Assembly (NCBI GenBank): GCA_964448855.1
Contig: CAYUXI010000007.1
Coordinates: 24,221-88,220, forward strand
Direction: 5' to 3'
Source of the DNA: QAMX01 sp964448855
Lineage (GTDB): Bacteria; Bacillota; Clostridia; Oscillospirales; QAMX01
Length of the DNA stretch: 64,000 nt
Part shown: piece after piece, positions 33,125 to 42,676 of the stretch
Layout of the letters: every line of letters starts with the position of its first letter
Numbering within the stretch: the stretch's first letter is position 1
Notes under the pieces: generated by a model
What the model saw: only the letters and a program-made list of their open reading frames with translations
Databases searched by the model: none
Told to the model about the DNA's origin: nothing
Made by a program: the position numbers and the translations under genes

Positions 33125-34537
33125 ATGCAGCAACCTAACTTTCTGATGATCGTCGCCGATCAGCACCGCGCCGATGCCCTTGGCGCGGCCGGAAAGCTTC
33201 CAATCCATACGCCGAATCTGGACGAGCTCTGCGCCCGCGGTGCGCGCTTTGAAAACGCGTTCACGCCGCTGCCCGTGTGCGCCCCGGCGCGACAGGCTAT
33301 GCTCTGCGGCCAGAATCCGGACAGCTACGGCGCTTTCTGGAACTATGGCTTCTTTGACGCCGCCTCTCTGGAACCTGAACCGTATTGGCCGGAGCAGCTG
33401 CGCCGCGCCGGATACCAGACGGCATTTTTTGGCAAATGGGGCGCATCACAGCACCACGGTGCCTGCGAATTCGGCTATGAACAGTATACCGGGTTTGATG
33501 GATGGCAGAAGCGCGTACAGCAGCTGTATCCGAACCGCACCGTTCCGGACTGGTTCGGCGGCAGGAGCGACTTGCCGCTCGCTGATTCCAAGACGCATTG
33601 GCTGGCTGCACAGGCGGCCGATACCATCCGCAGCTTCACAGCATCGGGCCAGCCGTGGCATATCCGCATCGACTATACCGACCCGCACCTCCCGTGCGAG
33701 GTGAGCGAACCGTTTTACAGTATGTATGCGGATCAGGAACTCCCTCCCTGGGGCGGTGCAAATGACCCGCTCGAAGGCAAACCCTATATGCATCGCCAAC
33801 AGCTTCTCAACTGGGGGCTGGAGGATATGACCTGGCAGGATTGGCTCCCATGCGTCCGCCACTATTACGGCATGGTCAGCCAGATCGACGACAGCATCGG
33901 CCTGCTGCTCGAAGCACTCCGGGAGAGCGGCGCTCTGGAGCAGACCATCATTCTGTATACGTCCGATCACGGCGATACGTGCGGCAGCCGCGGAATGCTC
34001 GACAAACACTACATCCTGTATGACGACGTCGTCCGCGTACCGCTGATTGTTGCGGGGCCGGGGATTCAGCAGGGGATTGTGCCGGATGCGCTCGTCTCTG
34101 CCGGACTGGATCTCCCGCCGACCATTGATGAATGGTTCGGCGTGACATCGCCGGACGCACAGGGACGTTCCTTCGTCCCACTCCTTCAGGGTCAACAGCC
34201 GGCGGACTGGCGGACGCAGATTACCGCCTCGTCCAACGGTCAGCAGTTCGGCTTCTTCAATCAGCGGATGCTGCGAGATCATCATTATAAGTACATTTGG
34301 AACATGACAGACATTGATGAGCTCTATAACCTGGACGAAGACCCGGATGAAAAGGTCAACCGCATCAGCTGGCCAGACGAGCAGGCGCGTATCTGCAGGA
34401 TGCGCAGAAACCTGTATGACTGCCTGAAAGCACAGGGCGACCTGTTTTTACAGGGCGGCTGGATGGATCGCCAGCTGCTGGAGAATAAAAAGAGTCCGTG
34501 CCGACCAACCGGGTACGAAAACAACGGAACACGATAA
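33125..34537 (+). CDS. Sulfatase (Cys-type, formylglycine-dependent)
   Basis: A 470-residue sulfatase. The active-site motif CxPxR is Cys52-Ala-Pro54-Ala-Arg56 in LPVCAPARQAML; this cysteine must be turned into formylglycine, in anaerobes by the radical SAM enzyme anSME, not seen here. Metal ligands are Asp12 (IVADQHR) and the Asp-His pair in YTSDHGDTCG (about 280). There is no signal peptide, so it should act in the cytoplasm on imported sulfated sugars. The ATG at 33125 follows GGGGAGGG. It lies 40 bases after the AraC gene and 21 before the binding protein. Arylsulfatase versus glycan sulfatase cannot be told from the sequence alone. Confidence 0.9.
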   Translation: MQQPNFLMIVADQHRADALGAAGKLPIHTPNLDELCARGARFENAFTPLPVCAPARQAMLCGQNPDSYGAFWNYGFFDAASLEPEPYWPEQLRRAGYQTAFFGKWGASQHHGACEFGYEQYTGFDGWQKRVQQLYPNRTVPDWFGGRSDLPLADSKTHWLAAQAADTIRSFTASGQPWHIRIDYTDPHLPCEVSEPFYSMYADQELPPWGGANDPLEGKPYMHRQQLLNWGLEDMTWQDWLPCVRHYYGMVSQIDDSIGLLLEALRESGALEQTIILYTSDHGDTCGSRGMLDKHYILYDDVVRVPLIVAGPGIQQGIVPDALVSAGLDLPPTIDEWFGVTSPDAQGRSFVPLLQGQQPADWRTQITASSNGQQFGFFNQRMLRDHHYKYIWNMTDIDELYNLDEDPDEKVNRISWPDEQARICRMRRNLYDCLKAQGDLFLQGGWMDRQLLENKKSPCRPTGYENNGTR

Positions 34538-34558
34538 GAAAATCACGAGGGAATGGAC

Positions 34559-35809
34559 ATGAAAAAAATCAAAATTGTATGGATGACTTTGCTGGTGTTT
34601 GCCATGCTGCTGCCGATGGCCTCCTGCTCAACGGCAGATGACGGCGTGATCACGCTGAATTTCCTGCGCATCGGAAACGATGAAGCGGAAAAACAGTTCT
34701 GGATGGACGTCATTGCAGACTATGAAGCGACCCATGAAAACGTCAAAATTGTGTATGATGATGCCGCCATCGGCGATGCCATGGACACGAAGCTGACCAG
34801 CGGCTTTACCGCAAATGTAGGCCCGGATATCATCGGCCACGGCATCCTTTCCATCGCCAGCCGCGTGGAAGCCGAACAGTACATCCCGATCACACAGTAT
34901 TACAATCAGTGGAGCGAAAAAGACGATCTGATGAGCGGCCTGGTTGATCTGGGTACCTATCAGGGCGAGGTGTATGGCATTGCCTACCTGCCGACCCCGT
35001 ATGTCTTCGCATATCGAACCGACCTGCTCCAACAGGCCGGATATGACCGTCCGCCCGAAACCTGGGAAGAGCTGGCGGAGTACGCCAGAAAGCTGACGGT
35101 CAAAGAGGGTGACCGCATTGTTCAGGCCGGCTTCGCGTTCCCGACCTCCGGCGGCAATATGGTTGAGTTCGATATGTTCACCTTCTCCAACGGCGGCCGC
35201 TTTGTCGATGAAGCGGGCAACCCGACGCTTAATACGGCGGAAAACCTGGAAGCCCTGCAATATGTGCAGGAGCTGATGGCAGATGTCAGCATCCCGTACA
35301 ACAACAACGAGACCAACCCGTTCATGGCCGGCAACGCTGCCATGACCTTTATCGACAACGTCAAGCTGACCCCGATGTTCTCTGACCCGGAATATCAGGA
35401 CAAAATCGCAATTGCCATGCCCCCGGCCAATGCAGGCAAAACATCCATGACCTTCTCCGGCTGCCGCCTGCTGTTTATCGGGAAGGACTGCAAAAACCCG
35501 AACGCCGCCTTTGATTTTATCACCTATGCCGTCTCCAAAAATGTCGTGCAGGAGCGCGCACAGCAATTAAAGGCACCGGTTGTTTTGAATTCGCAGGTCG
35601 ATGCCTATGCCACCCTGAGCGAGTATAACGACATCCGTGCGCAGTCTGTCGCCAACGGAATCGGTATGCCGGTGACAACCTGGTCGACGATCTTCCAAAA
35701 GGTTCGAAATGAAATGCTGCAAAATGTGCTGAATGGCGGCGACGCGGCACAGGTGCTTGCAGAGGCACAGGAGAAACTGGAACTCGAAATTGCCAACGCG
35801 GCAAAATAA
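34559..35809 (+). CDS. ABC sugar importer, solute-binding lipoprotein
   Basis: A 416-residue family 1 extracellular solute-binding protein. The signal peptide ends in the lipobox LLPMASC with Cys23. The mature part has the usual VKIVYDDAAIGDAMDTKLTSGF, YLPTPYVFAYRTDLL and WEELAEYARKL stretches. It should capture an oligosaccharide and hand it to the two permeases downstream. I chose the ATG at 34559, since GAGGGA (34547-34552) abuts the earlier ATG at 34553. Confidence 0.93.
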   Translation: MKKIKIVWMTLLVFAMLLPMASCSTADDGVITLNFLRIGNDEAEKQFWMDVIADYEATHENVKIVYDDAAIGDAMDTKLTSGFTANVGPDIIGHGILSIASRVEAEQYIPITQYYNQWSEKDDLMSGLVDLGTYQGEVYGIAYLPTPYVFAYRTDLLQQAGYDRPPETWEELAEYARKLTVKEGDRIVQAGFAFPTSGGNMVEFDMFTFSNGGRFVDEAGNPTLNTAENLEALQYVQELMADVSIPYNNNETNPFMAGNAAMTFIDNVKLTPMFSDPEYQDKIAIAMPPANAGKTSMTFSGCRLLFIGKDCKNPNAAFDFITYAVSKNVVQERAQQLKAPVVLNSQVDAYATLSEYNDIRAQSVANGIGMPVTTWSTIFQKVRNEMLQNVLNGGDAAQVLAEAQEKLELEIANAAK

Positions 35810-35823
35810 CAGGAAATGCGGAC

Positions 35824-36735
35824 GTGACTATGAAACAGAAATCATCAGGAACTACAAAAAACTCCCGCCGGGATGCTGTTGCAGCCTATGGTATGCTGCT
35901 GCCGTTTCTGATCTTTTTTGCGCTGTTCGTGCTCTATCCGCTCCTGAAAAACCTGTATTACAGCTTCACAAACTATAATCTGGGCAACAAGACCAAATTC
36001 GTCGGCCTTTCGAATTATCGGGAACTCTTTTCAGATTACTGGTTTCTCGAATCCCTGAAGAATACCGCAATTTATGCGCTCTTCAGCGTCGTTTTTCTGA
36101 CGGTGTTGGGGCTGTTCATCTCCGTCCTGCTGAACCACCGGTCACGGCTGGTAAAGGTCGCACGGACGGCGATGATCATTCCGTATGCCACCAGCATGGT
36201 CGCCGTCTCCATGATCTGGCTCTATCTGCTGGATCCGACAACCGGTTATCTCAATAAGCTACTGATTACACTGGGCGTTGACAATCCGCCGATCTGGCTC
36301 AATGACCCTTCACTGGCGCTGCCTTCGCTGATCGCGATCAATATCTGGAAAAACCTGGGCTACTGCATGATCATCTATCTGGCCGGCTTGCAGAATATCC
36401 CACCGGAGCTGTATGAGGCTGCAACGGTAGACGGCGCAGGCTTTCTTCAGAAACACCTGAAAATCACATTGCCGCAGATTGCACCGGTGACGTTTTTCGT
36501 GCTGGTCAACAACTGCATTGAAGCCTTCAAAACCTTTGAACAGGTGCAGATCATGACACAGGGTGGCCCCGTCACGTCTACGACGACGGTGGTCTACCAG
36601 ATCTATGTCCGCGCATTCAATGATTTCCGAATGGGATATGCCGCTGCTATGTCGGTCATCCTGTTCCTGATCATTTTTGCGGTGACCATGGTCAATTTCC
36701 GTGTGTTCAAAAACAGCGCAAACGGAAAGGACTGA
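35824..36735 (+). CDS. ABC sugar importer, permease (MalF/UgpA-like)
   Basis: A 303-residue integral membrane protein with six predicted helices. The EAA loop that contacts the ATPase is visible as PPELYEAATVDGAGFLQKHLKITLPQ near 195-220. It pairs with the following permease. The GTG at 35824 has better spacing to AGGAAA (about eight bases) than the ATG at 35830. No ATPase is encoded in the locus, as is usual for importers sharing an MsmK-type ATPase encoded elsewhere. Confidence 0.92.
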   Translation: MTMKQKSSGTTKNSRRDAVAAYGMLLPFLIFFALFVLYPLLKNLYYSFTNYNLGNKTKFVGLSNYRELFSDYWFLESLKNTAIYALFSVVFLTVLGLFISVLLNHRSRLVKVARTAMIIPYATSMVAVSMIWLYLLDPTTGYLNKLLITLGVDNPPIWLNDPSLALPSLIAINIWKNLGYCMIIYLAGLQNIPPELYEAATVDGAGFLQKHLKITLPQIAPVTFFVLVNNCIEAFKTFEQVQIMTQGGPVTSTTTVVYQIYVRAFNDFRMGYAAAMSVILFLIIFAVTMVNFRVFKNSANGKD

Positions 36736-36741
36736 ACCAAA

Positions 36742-37602
36742 ATGATCGAAAAAATCATCCGGATTGTATCTGGCCTTCTGGCAGCGGTGATGGTCGCTGT
36801 GGTTGCATTTCCGTTTTTGGTGATGCTGTCCGTCTCGCTGCAAACGAAGTCCGAGCTTTTCTCTACCTCCGCCAGCCTGATTCCCAAATCCTTTTCGATC
36901 TCCAACTATGTGGAAGCGATGAAGTGCGCCAACTGGGGTCGCTACTTTCTGAATTCCTTCCTCGTTGCGGCGATCGTGGTGGTTGTCAGCCTGGTCATCA
37001 ATTCCATGGCGGGCTATGTCTTTGCCAGAATTCGCTTTCCCTTTTCGCGGGCGCTGTTTCTCCTGATTCTGGCTGGGATGATGATTCCGCCGCAGGTCAC
37101 GATGATTCCGGTCTTTTCCATGCTGCGCGGTGTGCCGTTTGTCAACGGGAACGACTGGATGGGTGCAGGCGGCAGCGGGCTGATCGATACCTATGCCGGG
37201 CTGATTGTGCCCTTCATCGCTGGATCCTTTGGCGTGTTCCTCTGCCGACAGTATTATCTCGGCTTCCCACGAGAGCTGGATGACGCCGCAACGGTGGATG
37301 GCTGCGGCCGCTTCCGCACCTTTTTCAGCATCTACCTCCCACTCAGCAAGCCTGTTCTGGCGTCACTGGCCGTTCTGAAATTTACCGGCACCTGGAACGA
37401 ATACACCTGGCCGCTCATTATGGTGCGGTCGGATTCTATGAAAACCGTCCAGATCGCGTTGACGCTGTTCCGAAACGAATCTGAAATTCGCTGGAACCTG
37501 ATGATGGCGGCCACCATTCTGGTCAGCCTGTCTGTTTACCTGGTGTTTGTATTCGCACAAAAGTATTTTGTGGCTGGTATCCTAACCGGAAGCATCAAAT
37601 AA
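36742..37602 (+). CDS. ABC sugar importer, permease (MalG/UgpE-like)
   Basis: A 286-residue permease with six predicted helices and the EAA loop PRELDDAATVDGCGRFRTFFSIYLPLSKP near 175-205. It begins six bases after the first permease gene. A terminator follows directly, so this is the last gene of the importer transcript. Confidence 0.93.
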   Translation: MIEKIIRIVSGLLAAVMVAVVAFPFLVMLSVSLQTKSELFSTSASLIPKSFSISNYVEAMKCANWGRYFLNSFLVAAIVVVVSLVINSMAGYVFARIRFPFSRALFLLILAGMMIPPQVTMIPVFSMLRGVPFVNGNDWMGAGGSGLIDTYAGLIVPFIAGSFGVFLCRQYYLGFPRELDDAATVDGCGRFRTFFSIYLPLSKPVLASLAVLKFTGTWNEYTWPLIMVRSDSMKTVQIALTLFRNESEIRWNLMMAATILVSLSVYLVFVFAQKYFVAGILTGSIK

Positions 37603-37613
37603 CACACAAATCG

Positions 37614-37652
37614 AAAAACCTGATTTCCAGTTCGACAGGAGATCAGGTTTTT
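37614..37652 (+). terminator. Terminator of ABC importer genes
   Basis: An 11-bp stem, AAAAACCTGAT with ATCAGGTTTTT, and a 17-base loop. The T tract ends the stem. Confidence 0.8.
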
Positions 37653-37653
37653 C

Positions 37654-37682
37654 TTGCATTTTCACGCGTCAAATGGTATAAT
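37654..37682 (+). promoter_or_regulatory. Promoter of the metallophosphoesterase gene
   Basis: TTGCAT (37654-37659), 17 bases, TATAAT (37677-37682) with TGG before the -10. It follows directly on the importer terminator. Confidence 0.75.
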
Positions 37683-37749
37683 TAACAACAGAACCATCCG
37701 GGCATACAACGCTCAAAAACGGGGTTCCGACAGAAAGGCAGACAGTTTT

Positions 37750-38694
37750 ATGTACCCAACCGAATTGAATTTTCAAAAGGACACCTTCAAGCTGATTCAG
37801 CTGACCGATATTCACCTCGTTCACATGGACGGCGCAGGGCCGGAGCAGCAGACACTGGATATGATTGCCAGAATGCAGGCGGCCGAACAGCCGGATCTCT
37901 TCGTGATGACCGGCGACCTGCTCTTCTCGGAGGAAAATGAGAAAAACCTCTCCATCTTCTGCGATTTCATGGACGAACTCGGCACGCCCTGGGCATTCGT
38001 CTTTGGCAACCATGACCGCGAAGAACGCTTCCATTTCCCGACGGAGAAAATCGAGGCGCGCCTCTGGCAGTCCAAGACCTGCATCTATCGCCACGGCGAA
38101 CGCGACGTCGAAGGCGACGGCAACTATACCGTCCGCCTCTTTGACGGGGAAAAGCTGCCGTGGGTGCTCTATATGATCGACTCGCACGACTACATCTCCA
38201 TCGCCGGTCACCATCCCTATGCCCATATCCGCCACTCGCAGATTGAATGGTATCGCCGGACGCGGGATGCGCTGCGTGGGGAGTTCGGCAAAAGCTCGTC
38301 GCTCTTTTTCTTCCACATTCCACTGCCGGAATACCGGAACGTCTGGGATGAAATGGAATGCTACGGCGAAAAAAATGAGGGCGTGTGCAGCTCCTATCTG
38401 AATTCCGGCTTCTTCGCCGCGCTGAAGGAAGATGATTCGGCCAAGGGGACGTTTGTCGGTCACGATCACGTCAACGACTACATCGGCGACTATCATGGCA
38501 TTCGCCTGGCCTATGGCCGCGGCACCGGGTTCAGCGGTGATCATCGCGGCGCATACAGCCGTGAGGGCTTCCGCCAGGGCGGCCGCGTGATTCTTTTGAA
38601 TCGGGATCCGTCCGTCCCATTCCAGACCTATCTCTGGCTGGCAGACGGAACCGTCCTGGAGCAGCCTGTCCATATGCCGGGCAGTCAGCAGTAA
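37750..38694 (+). CDS. Calcineurin-like metallophosphoesterase
   Basis: A 314-residue dinuclear-metal phosphoesterase. The metal motifs are in order: LTDIHLVH (DxH), VMTGDLLF (GD), FGNHDREE (GNHD), FFHIPLPEY (H) and GHDHVND (GHDH). It resembles the PhoD/Dcr2-type intracellular phosphatases; no signal peptide is present. The substrate is unknown. The ATG at 37750 is chosen because the upstream open frame lies in the promoter. Confidence 0.9.
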   Translation: MYPTELNFQKDTFKLIQLTDIHLVHMDGAGPEQQTLDMIARMQAAEQPDLFVMTGDLLFSEENEKNLSIFCDFMDELGTPWAFVFGNHDREERFHFPTEKIEARLWQSKTCIYRHGERDVEGDGNYTVRLFDGEKLPWVLYMIDSHDYISIAGHHPYAHIRHSQIEWYRRTRDALRGEFGKSSSLFFFHIPLPEYRNVWDEMECYGEKNEGVCSSYLNSGFFAALKEDDSAKGTFVGHDHVNDYIGDYHGIRLAYGRGTGFSGDHRGAYSREGFRQGGRVILLNRDPSVPFQTYLWLADGTVLEQPVHMPGSQQ

Positions 38695-38732
38695 ATGCCC
38701 GGGGCAAACAGAAAGCCGGAAAGAGGGAACAC

Positions 38733-39875
38733 ATGATGCGGAAACTCTTTGCAGCCATCCGGAATTATTGCGCCCGAACGGATTTGCTGCTGCTATTGAT
38801 CGCCGTGGTCACTTCGGCATACGGCATGGTGCTGATCAGCAGCGCGGTTCACGCCAGCGGAAATACCCGCCCGCTGATCGTGCAGGGGATTGCCATCCTG
38901 CTCGGCATCGCGGCCTACCTGATTCTGACGCTCTTTGATCTGGAACATCTCTCGTCTCTCTGGAAAGCTGTTTTCTTCTGCAATCTGCTCCTGCTGTCCA
39001 CTACGCTGTTCTGGGGCGTCGGTATGCAGACAACAGGGAACAATAGCTGGATTCGTTTCTCACTCGGCGGCGTCGAAACGGGCATCCAACCGGCGGAAAT
39101 CGGCAAGGTGCTGTTCGTCTTCACATTGGCGAAGCATTTTCAGGTGCTCGGAACCCGCGTCAACAGCCTGCGCGGCCTCCTGATGCTGGTGCTGCACGGC
39201 GTCGTGCCGGTGGCATTCGTCTACCTGTTTTCCAAGGATGACGGGATGGCGCTGTCCTATCTGTTCATCTTCATCATCATGGCCTTTGCGGGCGGAATCT
39301 ACCTGCGCTACTGCGCAGCCGGGCTTGTTGTCGCTGGCGCTGCAGTGCCGCTTGCCTGGAATTTTGTCCTGGGTCAGTATCAGCGGGATCGTTTCATTGT
39401 CCTGTTTGACCGAACCTACAAGCTGGACAGCGTCGGATACCATCAGCACCAGAGCCTCTCCGCCATCCAAAGCGGCGGCCTCTGGGGCGATGGACTCTAT
39501 CAGGGCACCGTGACGCAATACGGCTATTTGCCGGCCAAGCAGACGGACTTTATCTTTTCCGTCGCCTGCGAGGAGCTGGGTTTTTTTGGCGGTCTGCTGA
39601 TTCTTGTCCTCCTCGGCACCATCATCGGCATCTGCGTGGCGGCAGCGCTGAAAATGCGGGATGATCGGTTCAGTATGCTGACCTGCATCGGGATTGCAGC
39701 CATGCTGACCTTCCAGACGTTCATCAATATCGGGATGAACCTCGGCATCGCCCCGGTTGTCGGCTTGACCCTCCCGTTGATCAGCTACGGCGGCACATCT
39801 GTCGTCACGATGTTTGCCGCACTCGGGATCGTCGCATCCCTGAAAAAGCACTATAACCGCCGAACGTTTCTGTGA
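38733..39875 (+). CDS. RodA/FtsW/SpoVE (SEDS) family protein
   Basis: A 380-residue polytopic membrane protein of the SEDS family, peptidoglycan glycosyltransferases working with class B PBPs. Typical stretches are GGVETGIQPAEIGKVLFVFTLAKHF, QSLSAIQSGGLWGDGLYQG, LPAKQTDFIFSVACEELGF and TLPLISYGGTSVV. The short length and lack of an FtsW tail favour RodA (elongation). A partner PBP2 gene is not next to it. AGAGGG precedes the ATG. Confidence 0.9.
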   Translation: MMRKLFAAIRNYCARTDLLLLLIAVVTSAYGMVLISSAVHASGNTRPLIVQGIAILLGIAAYLILTLFDLEHLSSLWKAVFFCNLLLLSTTLFWGVGMQTTGNNSWIRFSLGGVETGIQPAEIGKVLFVFTLAKHFQVLGTRVNSLRGLLMLVLHGVVPVAFVYLFSKDDGMALSYLFIFIIMAFAGGIYLRYCAAGLVVAGAAVPLAWNFVLGQYQRDRFIVLFDRTYKLDSVGYHQHQSLSAIQSGGLWGDGLYQGTVTQYGYLPAKQTDFIFSVACEELGFFGGLLILVLLGTIIGICVAAALKMRDDRFSMLTCIGIAAMLTFQTFINIGMNLGIAPVVGLTLPLISYGGTSVVTMFAALGIVASLKKHYNRRTFL

Positions 39876-39934
39876 CGGCCTGACCGTTCAAAACTGAGGG
39901 CAACAGTGGAAACAAGGTTTGGGAAGATTGTATA

Positions 39935-39963
39935 TTGCAAAAACAGTTGCAAAATGGTATGAT
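39935..39963 (+). promoter_or_regulatory. ilvE promoter
   Basis: TTGCAA (39935-39940), 17 bases, TATGAT (39958-39963) with TGG before the -10. The TTGCAA is repeated 12 bases on. Confidence 0.65.
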
Positions 39964-40042
39964 AATAGGCAAATTTGTATATGCCTTTGCGCCGGGCGTT
40001 GAGAACCCAGAGCAATGACAGGATAAAGGAAGGTTATGTAGG

Positions 40043-41101
40043 ATGGAAATCAAAGTTGAACGTACACAAACTCCGAAGGCCAAACCGCAGGGCGCGTTGG
40101 GTTTCGGAAAAGTCTTCACGGATCATATGCTGATCATGGACTACTCGACAGCAGAGGGCTGGCACGATGCGCGAATTGTTCCGTATGGTCCTGTTGCACT
40201 GGATCCGTCGGCCATGGTTTTCCATTATGGCTTGGAGAATTTTGAAGGCATGAAAGCATATCGCACCGACGACGGCAGAACGCTGCTGTTCCGCCCGTGG
40301 GAAAATGCCCGCCGCATGAACAACTCCTGTGATCGTCTCTGTATGCCGCAGATCGACGAGAATTTGTGGGTTGAATGCGTTCGCAAGGTTGTCGAAACCG
40401 ATCTTGACTGGGTGCCGACCAATCCGGGCGAAGCGCTGTATATCCGCCCGTTCATGATCGCGACCGACGCGGCGCTGGGCGTTCGTGCATCGGATCATTA
40501 TATGTTCATTGTCATTCTTTCTCCGAGCGGCAGCTACTATGCTCACGGTCTGAGCCCGGTTCGTATTTACATCGAAACGGAATACGTCCGTGCGGTCAAA
40601 GGCGGCACCGGCTTCGCAAAATGCGGCGGCAACTATGCGGCGTCCATCAAGTCGCAGGTCAATGCTCATGAAGCGGGCTACGATCAGGTTCTGTGGCTGG
40701 ACGGCGTTCACCGCGAATTCATTGAAGAAGTCGGCGCAATGAACATCTTCTTCAAGATCGACGGCGAAATCGTCACACCGGCTCTGGAAGGCAGCATCCT
40801 GCCGGGCATCACCAGAAAATCCAGCATTGAACTGCTGAAAGCCCATGGCTACCGCGTCAGTGAACGCCGCCTCTCCGTCAAGGAAGTCGAAGAAGCCGGC
40901 CGCGCTGGCAAGCTCGAAGAAATCTTCGGCACAGGCACCGCCGCCGTCATTTCCCCGGTCGGTGAGCTGAAAATCGGCGATGAGAAGATCTGCATCAACA
41001 ACGGCGAAATCGGCCCGGTTTCCCAGTGGCTGTATGACACGCTGACAGGCATCCAGTGGGGTCGCCTGCCGGATACACATGGCTGGATGATGGAAATCTG
41101 A
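40043..41101 (+). CDS. ilvE: Branched-chain amino acid aminotransferase
   Basis: A 352-residue class IV PLP aminotransferase that makes valine, leucine and isoleucine from their 2-oxo acids. It shows YGLENFEGMKAYR, RPFMIATDAALGVR, KGGTGFAKCGGNYAAS and the PLP lysine region LWLDGVHREFIEEVGAMNIFF, then LPGITRKS and GTGTAAVISPVG. The length is that of the BCAT group II type. A hairpin follows the gene. Confidence 0.96.
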   Translation: MEIKVERTQTPKAKPQGALGFGKVFTDHMLIMDYSTAEGWHDARIVPYGPVALDPSAMVFHYGLENFEGMKAYRTDDGRTLLFRPWENARRMNNSCDRLCMPQIDENLWVECVRKVVETDLDWVPTNPGEALYIRPFMIATDAALGVRASDHYMFIVILSPSGSYYAHGLSPVRIYIETEYVRAVKGGTGFAKCGGNYAASIKSQVNAHEAGYDQVLWLDGVHREFIEEVGAMNIFFKIDGEIVTPALEGSILPGITRKSSIELLKAHGYRVSERRLSVKEVEEAGRAGKLEEIFGTGTAAVISPVGELKIGDEKICINNGEIGPVSQWLYDTLTGIQWGRLPDTHGWMMEI

Positions 41102-41137
41102 CAGCCCTCGCATTCAAAAGAGCATCATAATCACATT

Positions 41138-41170
41138 CCCGTACGCAGGGCTCGTTTCCCTGCGTACGGG
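41138..41170 (+). terminator. Hairpin between ilvE and the PTS-like gene
   Basis: A perfect 13-bp stem, CCCGTACGCAGGG with CCCTGCGTACGGG, and a seven-base loop. Only TTCT follows, so it is a weak terminator or an mRNA stabiliser. Confidence 0.6.
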
Positions 41171-41199
41171 TTCTGAATGATTCGGAGGAAATCGTCACA

Positions 41200-42246
41200 A
41201 TGGCAGGGAAGAAACAGACGAAAAGTGTGCTGGGTAGACTGGCCAAACGGTATTTTATCGATGCACTTTCCGCAATGGCGTTGGGATTGTTTGCATCTCT
41301 GATTATCGGGACAATCATTGACCTGCTTGCAAAAATCCCGGTCAAACACTTTGATCTCCTGAAAAACTATGCGGACGCCGCAAAGGGCGTAACGGGCGCG
41401 GCCATCGGTGCCGCCATTGCCTACGGCATGAAATGCAAGCCGCTGGTCATTTTTTCAAACATCGCAGTCGGCGCGTTTGCCTATACAGCCGGCGGCGGCG
41501 GCCCGTTCAATGCGTACATCGCAGCGGTCGTTGGTGCTGAAGTCGGCAACCTGATTGCCGGTCGGACAGAGTTCGATATCGTTCTTGTCCCGATCTGCAC
41601 CATTCTGCCGGGCTGCATCATTGGCGGCCTGACCGGCCCGTATATTGGCATCGCCATGAAAGCCATCGGCCAGTTCATTCAACACGCGACAGAGGTCAGT
41701 CCCATCCCGATGGGTATCATCATTTCCGTTGTCATGGGCATGATTCTCACCGCGCCGATTTCCAGTGCGGCCATTGCCGTTTCGATTGGCCTGTCCGGAC
41801 TGGCAGGGGGTGCCGCCTGCGTCGGCTGCTGCGCCAATATGGTCGGCTTTGCCGTCGCCAGCTACCGTGAAAACGGGTTTGGCGGCTTGATCTCTCAGGG
41901 GCTTGGAACCTCCATGCTCCAGGTCGGAAACATCGTGCGCCGTCCGCAAATCTGGCTGCCTGCCATCATTGCAAGCGCAGTCCTGGGGCCGGTTTCCACC
42001 GCGATTTTCCATATGACAACCACCCCCACCGGTGCCGGCATGGGGACGAGCGGCCTGGTCGGCCAGTTCGCAACCTATGAATCGATGATCGCAGATGGCC
42101 GCGACCCGGTCTACGTGATCATTGTCATCCTTCTGATGCATTTCGTGCTTCCGGCGTTCCTGGCGCTCGGCGTCAGCGAGGGAATGCGTAAAGCGGGCTG
42201 GATCCGACCGAACGATATGCTTCTCCGCGATGACATCGGAAAATAA
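41200..42246 (+). CDS. PTS_EIIC-like membrane transporter (stand-alone)
   Basis: A 348-residue polytopic membrane protein with about nine hydrophobic segments, rich in Gly and Ala (GAAIGAAIAYGMKC, GGGGPFNAYIAAVVGAEVGNL, PISSAAIAVSIGLSGLAGGAACVGCCANMVG). It fits the PTS_EIIC_2 group, which is often encoded alone with no EIIA or EIIB domain, as here. The substrate is unknown and it may not be phosphotransfer-linked. CGGAGGAAATC precedes the ATG. Confidence 0.8.
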   Translation: MAGKKQTKSVLGRLAKRYFIDALSAMALGLFASLIIGTIIDLLAKIPVKHFDLLKNYADAAKGVTGAAIGAAIAYGMKCKPLVIFSNIAVGAFAYTAGGGGPFNAYIAAVVGAEVGNLIAGRTEFDIVLVPICTILPGCIIGGLTGPYIGIAMKAIGQFIQHATEVSPIPMGIIISVVMGMILTAPISSAAIAVSIGLSGLAGGAACVGCCANMVGFAVASYRENGFGGLISQGLGTSMLQVGNIVRRPQIWLPAIIASAVLGPVSTAIFHMTTTPTGAGMGTSGLVGQFATYESMIADGRDPVYVIIVILLMHFVLPAFLALGVSEGMRKAGWIRPNDMLLRDDIGK

Positions 42247-42281
42247 TTCTGCCAAAATCGCGAGAAAGTCCGATTTTCCTC

Positions 42282-42310
42282 TTGCAATTAACGGGCTTCT
42301 GTGATATAAT
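42282..42310 (+). promoter_or_regulatory. rpsT promoter
   Basis: TTGCAA (42282-42287), 17 bases, TATAAT (42305-42310). Confidence 0.75.
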
Positions 42311-42360
42311 TATAATTACTGTGATTTAGGTGAATCTAACGCGCAAGGAGGTGTTTTGAA

Positions 42361-42624
42361 ATGCCGAATATCAAATCTGCAAAGAAACGTGTATTGGTGG
42401 CGGAAGTTAAAACGCTGCAAAACCGTATGGTGAAATCATCGCTCAAAACTGCCGTGAAAAAAGCGGACGCGGCGATTGAAGCCGGCGATAAGGCGAAGGC
42501 TGCTGCTGCCGTTCAGGTCGCAGTGAAAGTCATCGATAAGGCTGCCGCAAAGGGCGTTATTCATAAAAACAACGCCGCTCACAAGAAGAGCAGAATCGCG
42601 CTGAAGTACAGCAAACTGGCATAA
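42361..42624 (+). CDS. rpsT: Ribosomal protein S20
   Basis: An 87-residue, Lys/Ala-rich protein of the small ribosomal subunit that binds 16S rRNA. It starts MPNIKSAKKRVLVAEVKTLQN and has KGVIHKNNAAHKKSRI, the conserved C-terminal part. AAGGAGGTG lies nine bases before the ATG. It has its own promoter and terminator. Confidence 0.96.
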   Translation: MPNIKSAKKRVLVAEVKTLQNRMVKSSLKTAVKKADAAIEAGDKAKAAAAVQVAVKVIDKAAAKGVIHKNNAAHKKSRIALKYSKLA

Positions 42625-42634
42625 GTGCGCAACA

Positions 42635-42664
42635 AAAACCGACGGTTTCTACCGTCGGTTTTTT
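42635..42664. terminator. rpsT terminator, shared with the convergent ABC genes
   Basis: An 11-bp stem, AAAACCGACGG with CCGTCGGTTTT, around TTTCTA and followed by T. On the minus strand the A-rich left arm gives a T tract too. Confidence 0.88.
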
Positions 42665-42676
42665 ACTGCCCAAAAT

